From contig LLEY01000010.1 of the NCBI GenBank assembly GCA_001414485.1, positions 62,001 to 126,000 on the forward strand: a stretch of DNA of 64,000 nucleotides, read 5' to 3'. The first letter of the stretch is position 1. Every line of letters begins with the position of its first letter. The stretch is from Calycina herbarum (lineage: Eukaryota > Ascomycota > Leotiomycetes > Helotiales > Pezizellaceae). Under the pieces are notes generated by a model. It saw only the letters and a program-made list of their open reading frames with translations, made no database searches and had not been told where the DNA came from. The position numbers were made by a program, and so were the translations under genes. Positions 22,324 to 33,608 of this stretch are shown here, piece by piece.

Positions 22324-24653
22324 ATGAGGAAGCTTCTCATTACTGTAACGGCCTTACTTGGCCAGACCCAAGCAAAAGATTTCTACGGCCGAATCGCCAG
22401 TCATGGAACGGTTGGTCTGGGTCTCGAGATGTATGCACCAGTTACTTGTGCTTACGCTTGTCGCGCAACTATGGGTTCTTGGATGTTGGATTGCACCACT
22501 TCCACTTCTACTCCCACTGATCACTCTGGGATGGATATGCCCATGAACAAAAGAGATATGATGTACATGGCACCGCCAACACCCGCCTGCTACGCAACCA
22601 ACGAGCCATTTCTCACTTCGTTAGCTTGGTGTATATACACCCATTGTCCGGCTGATACGCCAATTTCGGAGCTTGAGAGGTATTGGGAGGAAAATGTTCC
22701 GGGAAGGATGGAAAATCAGCCAAAGCCGAAATATTCTTACCAGCATGCTCTTGGGATGATTGAAGGGGATCCGCAAACGGTTCATAATTCGAGCTTGATG
22801 TTGAATCAGACCGAGTTGGTTAGTGGACATATGTATCATATGAATATGGGGGCGCTGGAGGGGATTGAGATTAATATTGGCGTGGATAATCAGTATGCGT
22901 AAGTGGGATTTCCTTGTTTCTCGTCCCTTTAACAGTGGTTCCGGCAGCTAATTACATTGGCCGTTACAGACTTGCTATACTGCTCAGTTGTAGCCTGGCT
23001 CCAATATTCTTCTCGCTTCTCCGTTTCCTGCCATTCCCACACGCCTGGGTTAGCAAATTCTACGCCCTCGTGATTGACCCCCCTTTCATCGGCTCCAATC
23101 ACGCCGTTCCAGTTCTTTTTGGGCTTGGGATCATGCCCACACGAGGACAGGCACTGTTCATATTTTATCTCTGGGGTCTAAATATCATATTATGCGCGGT
23201 GGGGTATCAGGTTACATGGCCCAATCTTTGGTTCACATCAGTTTCGAATGAGATGGTGGAATGGATTGCCAATCGCACCGGCATGTTGAGTTTTGCCAAT
23301 CTTAGTTTAGCTATTCTTTATTCGAGGTATGTATCGCCGCTGCTACCAGCTTTTTACCAAGCTGACTTCTCTTATCATGACAGTCGCAACAGCCTGCTTC
23401 TATATCTAACAAGCTGGTCGCGAAACACCTTCGTCCTTATCCATCGCTGGATAGCAGTAATCTGCATCCTCCAGGCATGCCTCCACTCAGCCCTCTACCT
23501 CCAGTTCTACAACTACAGTTCCGAGGCATTAAAAGAGGAAAGCGCATATCCCTACTGGTACTGGGGAATCATCGCCACGCTTTCCCTCGTCTTCATTCTC
23601 CCTGGTTCTCTCCTTCCTATTCGTAGGAAGGCATACGAATTCTTCCTAGCCTGGCATTTTGTATGGGTTCTTCTCGCTTTGATAGGTTGTTTCCTCCATA
23701 TATACTTGAGGTATCATTGGCAATGGGGCTACGAATTATGGGTCGCGATTGCGTTTGCCATCTGGGCTGCGGATTGGCTTCTCGCGAGACCTTTTAGGAT
23801 TGCAAAAAATGGCTTTGCTAATAAAGCCTACGTCTCTGTAATTGACGAAGATTATATCAAGGTTGAGATTCCGGGAGTGGAAGCCCAAGGGCAGGCACAC
23901 TTGTATTTCCCCACCTTATCCTGGAGGATCTGGGAAAATCATCCCTTTTCGGTTGTTCCTGTGTCGGGTGTTCCGCTCACCTTCACCTCCAGAAATGGAT
24001 CTCTTCCCTCGGAGGATTTGGAATCTGGTGATGGGAAGGGATCAGCAAATGCGGTCGCGCATCACGTCCATCCAACAAAGCATTTACAGACCCCAGGCAT
24101 TGCATTCTTCGTTCGGAAGAGAGGTGGATTGACGGGACAACTCGCGGAACTTGCGGGGACACGCGAGAACGGCATCCCCGTTCTCGTTGAGTCTTCTTAT
24201 GGAAATTCCACCATGTCCCTCTTGCCTTCTCCCAGCTTTCGTCCCACCCATCAGTACCCGAACCTCATTATCCTAGCTGGGGGAGTTGGAATCACGGCTG
24301 TTCTACCGCTCATTGATCGTCCACTTTTTGCGGCCCATGGACAAGTAAAGCTTTACTGGGGTGTTAGAAGGCAACCGCTGGTCACTGCTGTTGAGAAGCT
24401 GCTGGGAGAAGGTATATCAACTCTCGATGACAGAGCAATCTGGGGTAAAGCTGAGGTCTTTGTTAAGGTTGGGGAGAGATTTGATTTTGGAAATTTGTTG
24501 GAGCGGGAATTGAAAGATGGCGGGGTTGTGGGCGGGACGACGGTGGTGGTTTGTGGTCCTCCTGGTATGTCCGATGAGGTGAGAGGTGCTGTGGGGAAGT
24601 TAGCGAGGGAGGGTGTTAGTGTTAGGTTTTTGGAGGAGAGATTTAGTTGGTAG
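22324..24653 (+). CDS. ferric reductase (FRE family), three exons
   Basis: Exons 22324-22898, 22970-23326 and 23384-24653 join to 733 residues. The start gives a signal peptide (MRKLLITVTALLGQTQA) and a Cys-containing, Met-rich extracellular part of ~190 residues. Several membrane spans follow, with the heme-binding His pairs HRWIAVICILQACLH and WHFVWVLLALIGCFLH. The cytosolic part has the FAD motif HPFSVVP, the NADPH motif GGVGIT, and CGPPGM near the end, which closes with FLEERFSW as in the family. It should reduce Fe(III) or Cu(II) at the plasma membrane using cytosolic NADPH. The second intron (57 bp) is a multiple of three and open, but GTATGT...CAG and family spacing support it. No paired iron permease or multicopper oxidase is visible nearby. 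Confidence 0.92.
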
Positions 24654-25509
24654 TTTTCCGGGTTATTTGTTTTTAGGGGAGTTGGTGTGTTGATACCGTG
24701 GCGCGAAAAATTAATTCTCAGTCACTTTAATTTTACCTTCATCAGTTGCTTGGTCTAGTCGCAATCCGATTATCTCGATCATTCCATTCAGTAGTCATAT
24801 TTGTCCGCTGGTCCTCGAACATACGAAGCTCTTTTTCTCCAACTTGGACTCAGTAGACCACATCTGTGAATTTTTGCTATGGGCTTATCAGCCTTGTACA
24901 ACATGACAAAAATATGCGCCAATGTGCGTCCCCTACATACCAAGGAAAGCCAAGTCTGCCATTATGCATGTAAGCTTCTCGAATGGCCTCCTTTACATTA
25001 TGTAGCTTATTGGTACATCAACTTGCTCATATTAGCTCAGAGGAACCGATGCCAGTTTCGATATTACCATCCAATTAGCGAGCTGTAGAAAATTCTGTCG
25101 TAAAATAAACAGCTTTGTTGGTTATTGAGCGGGTTTCGTGGGGTTGACTACGCTGGAAACGCCACGAGTTCAGGGGGCTTAAGCGAGTGAGGATGGCGGG
25201 GTCAATTGACTACAAATCCTTAAACGGAGTTTTCCCAGTTATGTTTGTGGGACAACCTCACGAAAAAGAACTCGGAGTAAGAGAATTCTATCAACAAAAA
25301 CATCAAAATGGAATCTCACAAGGTGATTGGTTTAGAGCAGTCAACTGTTTGCATTCTTTCTGGTCTCGGATTCCCTTGCCTAATTGCTTTCCATCCCCAT
25401 CACGAACCCCAAATATCAACCAAAATGTCTCCAATTCAAAGAGTGTATTTCCCATCATGATATCGCAGAGCTCACACGAAACCCCATCCTGTTTTCGTCA
25501 TTAGCTAGT
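24654..25509. other. intergenic
   Basis: No gene is supported. Two overlapping plus-strand frames (25,187-25,504 and 25,384-25,728) show no domain, and one runs antisense through the small gene at 25,510. Confidence 0.4.
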
Positions 25510-25734
25510 TCAATACTTGCGGCGGTCAAGCTTACACTTCTTCTCATTGACCTTCTTCTTTTCAATGTGAACAATGCGTCCCTTGCTGTTGGAAGCGTGG
25601 GTGCCGTAAGCGCGTTTGTTGGTGAGTTCCTCCTCAGAGAGATCTTTGGGCATGGTGGTGGCTTGGTTGGTGCTCTCTTCGGCTGGCCAGACAGACTTCC
25701 ATGGTTGAGAAGTGGATTCTTGGGTTGAAGGCAT
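25510..25734 (-). CDS. small basic protein, 74 residues, unrecognised
   Basis: The ATG at 25,734 begins MPSTQESTSQPWKSVWPAEE, followed by an acidic patch (DLSEEEL) and a very basic end (IEKKKVNEKKCKLDRRKY). No domain or membrane segment is visible. A TATA-like element on the minus strand (aatataaaaag near 25,857-25,868) lies about 125 bp upstream, a promoter-like spacing. The frame stays open further upstream, but that part is Thr/Pro/Ser-rich and would cover the TATA-like site. It could be a stress-related or conidiation-type small protein, but there is no direct evidence for that. Confidence 0.45.
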   Translation of the reverse strand: MPSTQESTSQPWKSVWPAEESTNQATTMPKDLSEEELTNKRAYGTHASNSKGRIVHIEKKKVNEKKCKLDRRKY

Positions 25735-26359
25735 TTTGTTTGTTGGTGGGGAACTGGATTTTGGGGAAGATTGTTTCGATTGGTAGTGTGATGTTGTTGG
25801 AACAGGAGGTATTGTTGTTGTTGTTGGAGAAAGAAGGGGTTTGTGGGGAGAAGCAGGGCTTTTTATATTCAGGTCGTCTGGTAGAACCTCCATACAAGAG
25901 ACTTTGAAAGTTACCAAACTATCCGCGTTTGATTTCGAATTCCAATTACGTTTTGCGTGCTAGCTAAGCGATGTAAGAACATGATAGCAGGCTGAAATCA
26001 TTATGCATACTTTATATTGATTATATTGAATTGTGACCAGAGGCCATAGTGCCCAGGACACCATCGCATGTTCCAAGACCTTCTTCAGCGGCTCGGGGAG
26101 CTTATCGACGTGGGGTAATCCACTCAAATATACTCAAACCCCAGATTTCTACCCATGAAAACCTGCTCCCCCGCGTTTTGTTTTCTTACAGATACCAGGG
26201 ATTCAATACCCTTTTGGGTGTGCGAACTCATATTCCCTCCGCCACCATTTGCGACGCATAGAAACTTGGCAAGAGGAGGCAAACAACAATTCCGCTTCAC
26301 ACATCTTTCACAAAATTGAAAACCCAACTCGATTTCTTCGCCAGCAACACTCAAAGAAG

Positions 26360-27311
26360 ATGTCGGATACGATAACTGCCACCGTCCGATACGTCCACAG
26401 GGACAATAAAAGACCAGAAAATGAGAAACCATACATTCTTCAATACGCCACTCCAACCGGTTTCCCGGCGAATAACTTCGAAATCCACCCCGTCCCCGGT
26501 ATCAAAATTCGAAATTTTCGAACAGCGAGCCTGGCATATGACGATCATGGCATAAAGGTCGCAACGATAGACAGCAGCAAGATGCAGCCCGAGAATTTCG
26601 ATGACGACGACTGGATTGAGAATGAATATCTTCCGGAGCTACATCAATGTATTTGTGATGCATTGGGTGCTCAGGATGTTACTATTTTTGATTGGCTATT
26701 GAGGAAGCGATCACCTTCTTTTCCTCAGAGGGAGATGGGAGAGAAGAATGAGGGGGCTATCCAGCCATCGCTTTCGGCGCATATCGGTACTGAAACTGTC
26801 TCCTTTTCTTCGTTTCAAAACACTAACGAGTTCACAGATTATACGGCTGCGGAACTCGATTCAAGAGCAGACCGATATTTCGGCAAAGAAAAAGACGCAC
26901 TGTTGAGTCGAAGATACCAAGTCATCAAGTAAGTCACACCCCGTTCAATTTTCCAACAACCATTCTGCTCAAGTAACACTCCCTAGTATATGGAAACCCC
27001 TCACCGGTCCATGTCGAGATTTTCCCATGGCCTACCTCGATCCCAAAAGTGTGAACCGAGACACAGATCTTCTAGCCGTCGATGAGGTTTTCCCCAAAGT
27101 CGCAAATGAGGTCTTTCAAGTATTTCATAATCCAAATCACAAGTGGTATTATGTTCCCGATCAGTTAGATTCCGAAGTCACGATATTCAATGCTTTTGAT
27201 GCCGAGAAAGGGCAGAGTCTTGCGGTTCCGCATTGTTCGTTTGATTTGGGGCTTGATGGGAGTGGGATGTTGAGGCAGAGTATTGAGGTTAGAGCTTTTG
27301 TGTTTTATTGA
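26360..27311 (+). CDS. CmcJ-like / GA4-desaturase-family oxygenase
   Basis: Exons 26360-26928 and 26987-27311 (58-bp intron GTAAGT...CTAG) join to 297 residues. N-terminal residues ~1-60 carry TATVRYVHRDN and the 'NFRTASLAYDDHGI' style typical of this fungal family. The second exon starts IWKPLTGPCRDFPMAYLD, the family hallmark (vWRPl.gPv.dwPLAlcD), and ends with RQSIEVRAFVFY, matching the usual RxSIE.Ra...F terminus. Relatives include the cephamycin 7-alpha-methoxylase partner CmcJ and fungal hydroxylase/desaturase-like enzymes in metabolite clusters. The neighbouring convergent methyltransferase may share a pathway. The substrate cannot be inferred. Confidence 0.85.
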
Positions 27312-27860
27312 TAGCTTTATGGGAGAATCTAGTCGATGAAATGAGCTGAGGAATATGAAGAGTTCTTCTGGTCATGATTGACGGGTGTGTGTGTACCTTC
27401 GTACCGGAATTTAACCCCCAATTTTAACTCGCTTAAATTCTCCCGCTGGATGCTCACTGTGTTAGGAGACTTGACTCCATTCTTGATATTCTAGAGAATT
27501 TTTCTTTAACAAAGCAACGACAATCTCAATGTTGGTACTTTCAAACTTCTTTCCCATAGCCTGGCTTCAGATATCCTCTGGGATCATTGAAGAGGGTGGC
27601 GGTGGTTTGAGCAAGTTTCATGCAGTTCGCCAAGAACAAACCCAAAAGCAGAATCGTAGTGGTGCATTATTGGCACCGCAAGCCATATTTATTAATTGAA
27701 TCACACTATGTGACCGAATGGTGTAATTTACGTAAACGATGTCGTGTATCATGGGAAAGCGGTTCTGGGGGTGATGTCCCCGACTTTCGCCCACGTGCAG
27801 TAGTAACTGAGACGATATTTGCAACTATATCACTTGAAAAACACCAATGATATTTCCCAC
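27312..27860. other. convergent intergenic region
   Basis: It lies between the 3' ends of the oxygenase and the methyltransferase. There are no ORFs of note. It should contain both transcript ends. Confidence 0.5.
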
Positions 27861-28640
27861 TCAAAATCGTCTCTTCCGAGCAGTAACAACAGCCAAACAA
27901 GGCCTCTCCAAAAACTCCTTCCAAAACTCGGGATCTTTCTTCACTACCTCAACATTCTCATACGGCACCACCTGCACATCAGTAAGTCCAAACTTCTCAT
28001 ACAACTCCGTCGACCCAGAATATATAACCTCAAGCGAAGCACCCTCAAACTCAATGGGAGGCATCGAATGGAGCACACACAGATATTTCACTCCCCCAGG
28101 AATTTCCTCGATCCATTTACATGAAGCACCATATTGCCCAGTCCTCAAAATTGGACTCATAGGATCTGCATCTCGTACCCCAATAAAGCGACCACCAAGC
28201 TTGAGATTCCCCACTATGTTGAGGAACATACCCTCCAGCAATTCGAAGGAATCTGCGAAACTGAAAATCCAATTTCCCATAACAATATCGTAACCCCCTT
28301 TGCGTAACGGGAGGTGTGATAATGACTTCGAAACGTCGGCTTCGTGATAATTTATCTTCTGGTCATTGCCACGGAGAGAGGCCTCGATTTTCTCGCCGAT
28401 TTGGAGCATTTTCGGGGATATATCAACGACGTCGACGACGGTTGCACCAAGTTCTATTGCTTGTCGAGCGTGGAGGCCGGTACCCCCGCCGAGGTCGAGA
28501 ATTGTAAGGCCGGTGCAGTCTCCGAGCGCATGCTCGATCAGTTCAAATTCGATGCGTCCGGAGGGAAGGAAAACATAATCATTGTAGAGGGCGGCAGAGG
28601 TGTCATAGTCTTGCTTGGCCTGCTCGGTGGTGGAAGCCAT
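27861..28640 (-). CDS. class I SAM-dependent methyltransferase
   Basis: A single exon of 259 residues starts at the ATG at 28,640 (MASTTEQ). SAM-binding motif I is LTILDLGGGTGLHARQA (residues ~45-60). An acidic end of beta-2 follows (VDVVDISPKML), then DIVMGNWIFSF as motif post-II. The second half carries substrate-binding features typical of small toxin/metabolite-type methyltransferases (FIGVRDADPMS, then EFWKEFLERPC near the end). It lies tail to tail with the CmcJ-like oxygenase, which makes a shared metabolite pathway possible, though convergent genes are not co-transcribed. The target is unknown. Confidence 0.85.
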   Translation of the reverse strand: MASTTEQAKQDYDTSAALYNDYVFLPSGRIEFELIEHALGDCTGLTILDLGGGTGLHARQAIELGATVVDVVDISPKMLQIGEKIEASLRGNDQKINYHEADVSKSLSHLPLRKGGYDIVMGNWIFSFADSFELLEGMFLNIVGNLKLGGRFIGVRDADPMSPILRTGQYGASCKWIEEIPGGVKYLCVLHSMPPIEFEGASLEVIYSGSTELYEKFGLTDVQVVPYENVEVVKKDPEFWKEFLERPCLAVVTARKRRF

Positions 28641-28859
28641 ATTCAATTAAAGCGAATAAAGCGATTGATTGTAGGTAGTCTTGTTTGAGGATGTCGTTCT
28701 TGTAGAGATCATTGCAGTCACAAGATGTCACACTCAAAAACGAATTTCACAGGACAAGGATCATCACATTTCATTGCCTAAAGTCTAAAAATAAACCCGC
28801 GCTTGCAACATTACGCGACGATCGTGCGGTTGGACAGAACAAGATATGGCTCCGTTGTG

Positions 28860-29720
28860 CATAGAAAGCCTGCCATGAAGTCCCATTCGTTGTGTGCGTT
28901 TTCAGCATTCTCAGGAGCACCTGTAAAGGCGGCTTCATCGAGGTCGGCGCTTGCCATTCTGCTCAAGGGTTGGCTCATCCCACGTTACCTTCTTAGGAGG
29001 AGGAGGAGGGGTGGGTGCGTTATTGGAACCCTCGTCGTTGTATTCCATGAGATATTCTCGGAAAAAGTCATTGAACTCTCGCGTGTGCCTCTTGCTCTAC
29101 ATATCGAGGCATGTTTGGACGTAAATGCGGATTGCCTCATGATTCGCGGATGGTTAGTGTAATCTCACCCCAATATTCGGGTTTAACGACCACACTGACG
29201 CGATTTTTGTCCTCTTCAGCGATCAATATACGAGTTCTTGAGAAATCCTGAGCAGCACAGACGTTTTCACGTCCATGGCCTAGAATGGATTGAACTGCTC
29301 TTTTGCGTGTAAATGTATAACTCCTTTCGTGTTTTGAGTTTGGCTTGAGGCGGGCAGGGTAATATCCAAATCGTGGGTTCTTATGTTTCGTTGGAGATTA
29401 AGTGGCTGGCTTCCACTTCTTTGCGGTGGAAGTAGCCTCAAGCTCATCGTCCTCACGGGAACGTTTAGCTGCGTGAAGGGCTTGTTTGTCGAGGATGCCG
29501 AAACGACAGGTTATGTGTGGCAAGTCGTTCCTCCAACGAGTGTCCTTCTCTTGCGGGCTGTCTTTTCAAAGATCTCGTAACTTTAACAATAATATCTAGT
29601 CTTGCTGGGACCGGATGTGTTAGTGCTTGGTTTTCGACTTTTGGAAACAGTTCCTTTAGTCCAGTTACGGCTTTGTGGTGTGCGGGTTGACCATGTTGAG
29701 GGTACAAAGAGTGCAGTTGG
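28860..29720 (-). pseudogene. possible stop-ridden gene remnant, minus strand
   Basis: One minus-strand frame reads through about 800 bp of protein-like sequence, for example DKQALHAAKRSREDDELEAT, RKRAVQSILGHGRENV and NRVSVVVKPEYWGEITL. It is broken by TAA, TAG and TGA codons. Most of these could derive from CAA, CAG or CGA by a single C-to-T change. Near the left end a shift to another frame continues as DEGSNNAPTPPPPPKK. No family is recognised. The pattern suggests a gene killed by RIP-like mutation, but intron-rich coding sequence with misread borders cannot be excluded. A related Gln/Pro-rich stretch is repeated about 300 bp away at about 29,930-30,010. Confidence 0.35.
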
Positions 29721-30460
29721 TGTGTGATGAGCTTTTGCTCAATCAGGCCCCCTTCTCTAGTGAGCTGGGGCTGTAAGGCTGGTGTATCTCGACTCCAAGT
29801 CGCTGGATTAGATTAATTTAGGTGGCTTGGTACGTGATGTTCAATCTTCGGAGGAAGGTCCTACGACTCAGCTTTAACTTTGCAGGTTGCATTTATACCT
29901 TGGAGGGGTTCCTCGGCAAGCAGACTTTGCGATAGCTCCGGTGTTGTGTCGACTTTTGGGGAAAGTTACTTCGGTCCAGGAGCAACGTTGTGGACTGCGG
30001 ATTGACTTTGAAGCGGTTCTTTGGAAAGCAGAGGCTGTGATGTCTGTGGTGTGGTGTCGGATGCAGTAAGTCCAGAGCCACTGCTGATCACCTGAAGAGC
30101 TGAGCTATTGGACGCGTGGGACGTATGGTGTGCGATGAGATCTATTGGACGAGGCGGATAGCCAACTAAGGCGAAGGCGCGATAGTAGTCGTTAACTATT
30201 AGAGATTAGCGGGATGCCCACAGGTAACTCAAGTTTAGATCTTACGAAGCCTTTGAGCAATCAAAAATTCGATGTTCCATTTTGCGTGGCTGAATTGGTT
30301 GCCATAATTGGTGGATGGTGGTTGAGAAAGAATCTCGAGATCAAAATATTGACTATGGTAGGCTCGCCTGTTATCGGTGCCCGCCCGAGCATGGATCCAG
30401 CACGAGGCAAGAGTAGGTCACTAACCAAGCAAGATTTCCATGTCACTAGAGAGATTCCGA
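29721..30460. other. no supported gene; degenerate repeat of the neighbouring remnant
   Basis: About 70 bp at 29,930-30,010 (cgacttttgg...gtccag...ttgtgg...gcggattgac) resemble 29,620-29,690 with many differences. Otherwise I see short open frames only. Confidence 0.35.
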
Positions 30461-31290
30461 TGGTATGCTTTATTCATCAATTATGTAATTCTCAAGCTCT
30501 CTATATATAATCTAAATTCGATATAACTTACCAGAGTATTGATATTGAAAAACTGTCATGTTTTATTGATAATATCATAATAAAGTCGCTTTACGAAAGA
30601 AACGTCATGTTCGCCAATACCAAAAACGAAGCTATTCCTAGGTCGTTATATAAATACAATACCCATACCTAGCTTTTTCGGGCCTTTGATTCTAGGTTTG
30701 CTTGCGATGAACATCAGCACCTGCCCAGCTTCCCCACCTGGTCTCGTTGTCCCGGCTTTTCAGGGCAATTCAAAGTATATTCCAAACATTTTGAACAATT
30801 TATATATTAAACCAGTTCTTTCAGACTAACTTGAGTTTAATTGTCTTAAAGTATTTATTGGTAGCCAAAGTAAGAGCAACGAGTATCTATTGCTACTTTT
30901 AATGTCTACCGCGAGGCTTTGTGCCCTCTTTTCTTGCCCCTGATTAGAGGAGAGATGTAGGCGAAGAGACGTCCTCGTATTGATTCTTTCCTCGCACCTA
31001 TCACCCTCTACTCTCTTTGTGGCCTGTAATAGGAAAATAAGTGAATTAGCAAGGCATTATGAATTTACGTAGACTCTAGGAAAGCAGTGTTAAAGTTATA
31101 CAATTTTATTCAAAGAAAAAAGATAACTAATTTTACAAAAGTCGAGTTAGTGTTGTCGAATAAGGTGTTTTGCTTATTAATTCATCTGAAATAATTCACT
31201 TTTATAGCTTAAATTACTATATTCACTACTTGATACTATAAAGCTGTAAAGTGAATAGTCAATTCTGCAATTAGTGAATAAAGCATACCA
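30461..31290. mobile_element. 830-bp non-autonomous TIR element, sibling of 57,284-57,594
   Basis: Left end TGGTATGCTTTATTCATCAA; right end read inverted TGGTATGCTTTATTCACTAA. These terminal inverted repeats match those of the smaller element at 57,284-57,594. TTCCG occurs one base outside each end (30,455-30,459 and 31,292-31,296), so the target duplication may be TTCCG with one extra terminal base. There is no transposase frame; the interior is AT-rich. It is best described as a MITE-like element. Confidence 0.65.
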
Positions 31291-31672
31291 CTTCCGCTGA
31301 TGTCTACCTTAGAATCTGAGTGAACAAGCGATTCGAAACGAGCAATTCTCAAAACCTCGATGTATTTGAGGTATTCATTCCTAAAATAAACAGATATATC
31401 GGTCATCTCAAACTCTGGTAGAAGCAAGAAGCTACTATTTTAGCTCGGCTTTTGCAGGATTTTGAATCTTCTCTCGACAAGAGATCCAGAAAGTGAATTG
31501 ATCGAAAAGAAACCTACGTATAGTCTTTACGGAGATTACTTTACCACCATGTCAATGCTTGTGAGAAAATGACTGTAGTGGCATTCTTTTTCTTGTTTGG
31601 TCAAAGTAAGAAGTCACATTTGCTACTTTTCAATGTAATTTTCTCACTAATGGCAACTCAGGCTATCATATC
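31291..31672. other. intergenic, nothing seen
   Basis: AT-rich sequence between the TIR element and the stop of the membrane-protein gene. No coding or repeat signal is recognised. Confidence 0.4.
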
Positions 31673-32539
31673 TTAACTCATTTCAACATCATCAGAGACT
31701 GTACTCCCATGAACCCAATCTTCCTTCCTGTTTCTCTTCTCCTGTTTTGCTCGCTTAACAGCATCTTTTTCTCCACGTAATGCCCAAACCCCAATTGCAG
31801 CAGCAACAATGGAAGCGATGCAACAAAAAATAATCACAACACGTCCGGCTCTGGCCCTGCCGCACTGTGCATACGAAAAGCTGTTCTTGTAGCCGCTTAC
31901 TTGGCATGCCCAGGACTCGAAATCAAAAGTCCCTCTGTCGTAAAGATTTTGCGGGCCACGATAGATGGGGTCGAAAGTGGAGGAATCGAGGTATGCGACT
32001 TGGAGGTATATCATACTGATGATGGAGAGGAGTGCATTGGATACCAGAATGTAGCTGAGACTGGTGATTGGAGATATGAGGTAGATCTTTTGATAATGTC
32101 AGTTTGTTGGTTCTTTCGAGAATGGCTGCCGGACACGAAGACAGATAAGAAGAGAGCAAAACAATCGTGGCCTGCCCATCTGGAAGAGCAAGGGGACGAA
32201 GACATGGGGGTTCAACAGAAGATAAATACGCACCCGTTTTTCATCAGGCCAGAAGAACACTGCAAATATTACACAAGCAGAAGACACAACCAATGAAAGA
32301 ACGCCAGATGCCAGTGCCAGTTTAGCACTCGCGGTGTTGAGAGTCTCCGGAAGAACTTGCAATACTGGGAAAGACTGCCTGTCGAAATTGATAACTTGAG
32401 ATAAACCCACGATCGGGTTTGAAATAAAAGCTAGGGTCAAAGAATATAGGATGACAGTAATAAAGGAAAGTAATTGAAGAAGTGTCATCGAAATGAAGAA
32501 GATGGCGCGTGAACGCGAGTATGAGTATGAAATCGCCAT
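31673..32539 (-). CDS. four-helix integral membrane protein, function unknown
   Basis: Exons 32539-32234 and 32086-31673 (147-bp intron, GTGCGT...AAAAG) join to 239 residues. Four hydrophobic helices are clear: AIFFISMTLLQLLSFITVIL, LALASGVLSLVVSSACVIFA, SLSYILVSNALLSIISMIYL, and RVVIIFCCIASIVAAAIGVW. A luminal/outer loop between helices 3 and 4 has two cysteines. The charged tail is EKDAVKRAKQEKRNRKEDW. The topology resembles fungal tetraspan or MARVEL-like proteins, without a diagnostic motif. An earlier in-frame ATG (32,683) would add 48 residues with another hydrophobic patch; I prefer the later one because the sequence between is unlike the rest. Confidence 0.65.
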
Positions 32540-33608
32540 AGTAAATGCACACAGGTATGATGATATCGCGATAGATGATCTTAGAACTTGGAATTTGAAG
32601 GGAAAGAACATGTATATAATAACAAAGACGAAACGGTTGGTACTAATTATTTTTGATTTGGCTCTGCCCCTTATGCTTACCATACCATGGTGCTTATGCT
32701 ATGCATCTCAGCCACGATGCTTGTATTTCAGGTTCAGGCTTCCCCCACAGCCCTAAGCCCCGCCTTTTTGTTGGTCAAGAGTCTACCCGCCTGTACCCCG
32801 CCATCCTCCCGCGCTGCCTGAAACTGCGCGCTAAACCCCCCCTTTTATAGAACGATTATCACAACGATCAGGAGAAAATAGAACTCATGCATATGATTTT
32901 CTGTTCCCTGGGTTATGCGGCTCCTACGACGCTACTACATGGTTGGTCATTATGCTTCGATTTTTGCGGCCTATGTAGTCCAAATTCATCTTGAAAAATG
33001 TGCAATTCAAGCGTACGGAGGACGCCTACAGGGTACCACGCTGTAATGCCCTGTTATGGTACCCCGAAGGACTGGTCTGGCCTGAGCGCTGTATTTTGGT
33101 GGATCTCCCTGTAAAATATTTCTTTTTGCATGCCTGTGATGAAATTAGGGCTCAGATGCTCTCCTCATAGGCTCGCTTACACCTATAGATTCGGGGTATC
33201 GACGCTTTTTACAGGGAGGTTCACTATCAGAAGCTTCCAGGGAACCTCAGGGACATTGCAGCGTAGTGCTCTGTCTGGATGGCGTCCTCCGGATTTTTTA
33301 AATCGCGAGAAATACTCGGTAATATGCTGAAACATGATGGGGAACAATTGGCGTGTCTTTAACGAATGGATTGTGTCCCAGGATTGCGAGCAAAGTCACG
33401 AAATCCTCAGCAGGATCACTGTTTAGGTGTTATAACACCTTGATCTACGAAGCAAGTGTAAAGAGACTCGATTTAATGTTCTACCAACTCCTGAAAATGC
33501 AATAGAAGTACAAAAAAATGGACTGGATTCCAACACACAAAACAAAGCAACATCCATAAAAAAAAAAGCCCGTGAAGCGAACCGCCAAAAGCCTCCAACT
33601 ATAACTCT
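32540..33608. other. intergenic, nothing coding seen
   Basis: The right part lies beyond the 3' end of the next minus-strand gene. Two GGTACC sites at 33,033-33,063 flank a short imperfect hairpin. A small plus-strand frame at 33,130-33,330 has no support. Confidence 0.4.

Noticed and set aside
33130..33330. Plus-strand frame in the intergenic gap
   Set aside because: Short, no motif, stops nearby in all alternatives.
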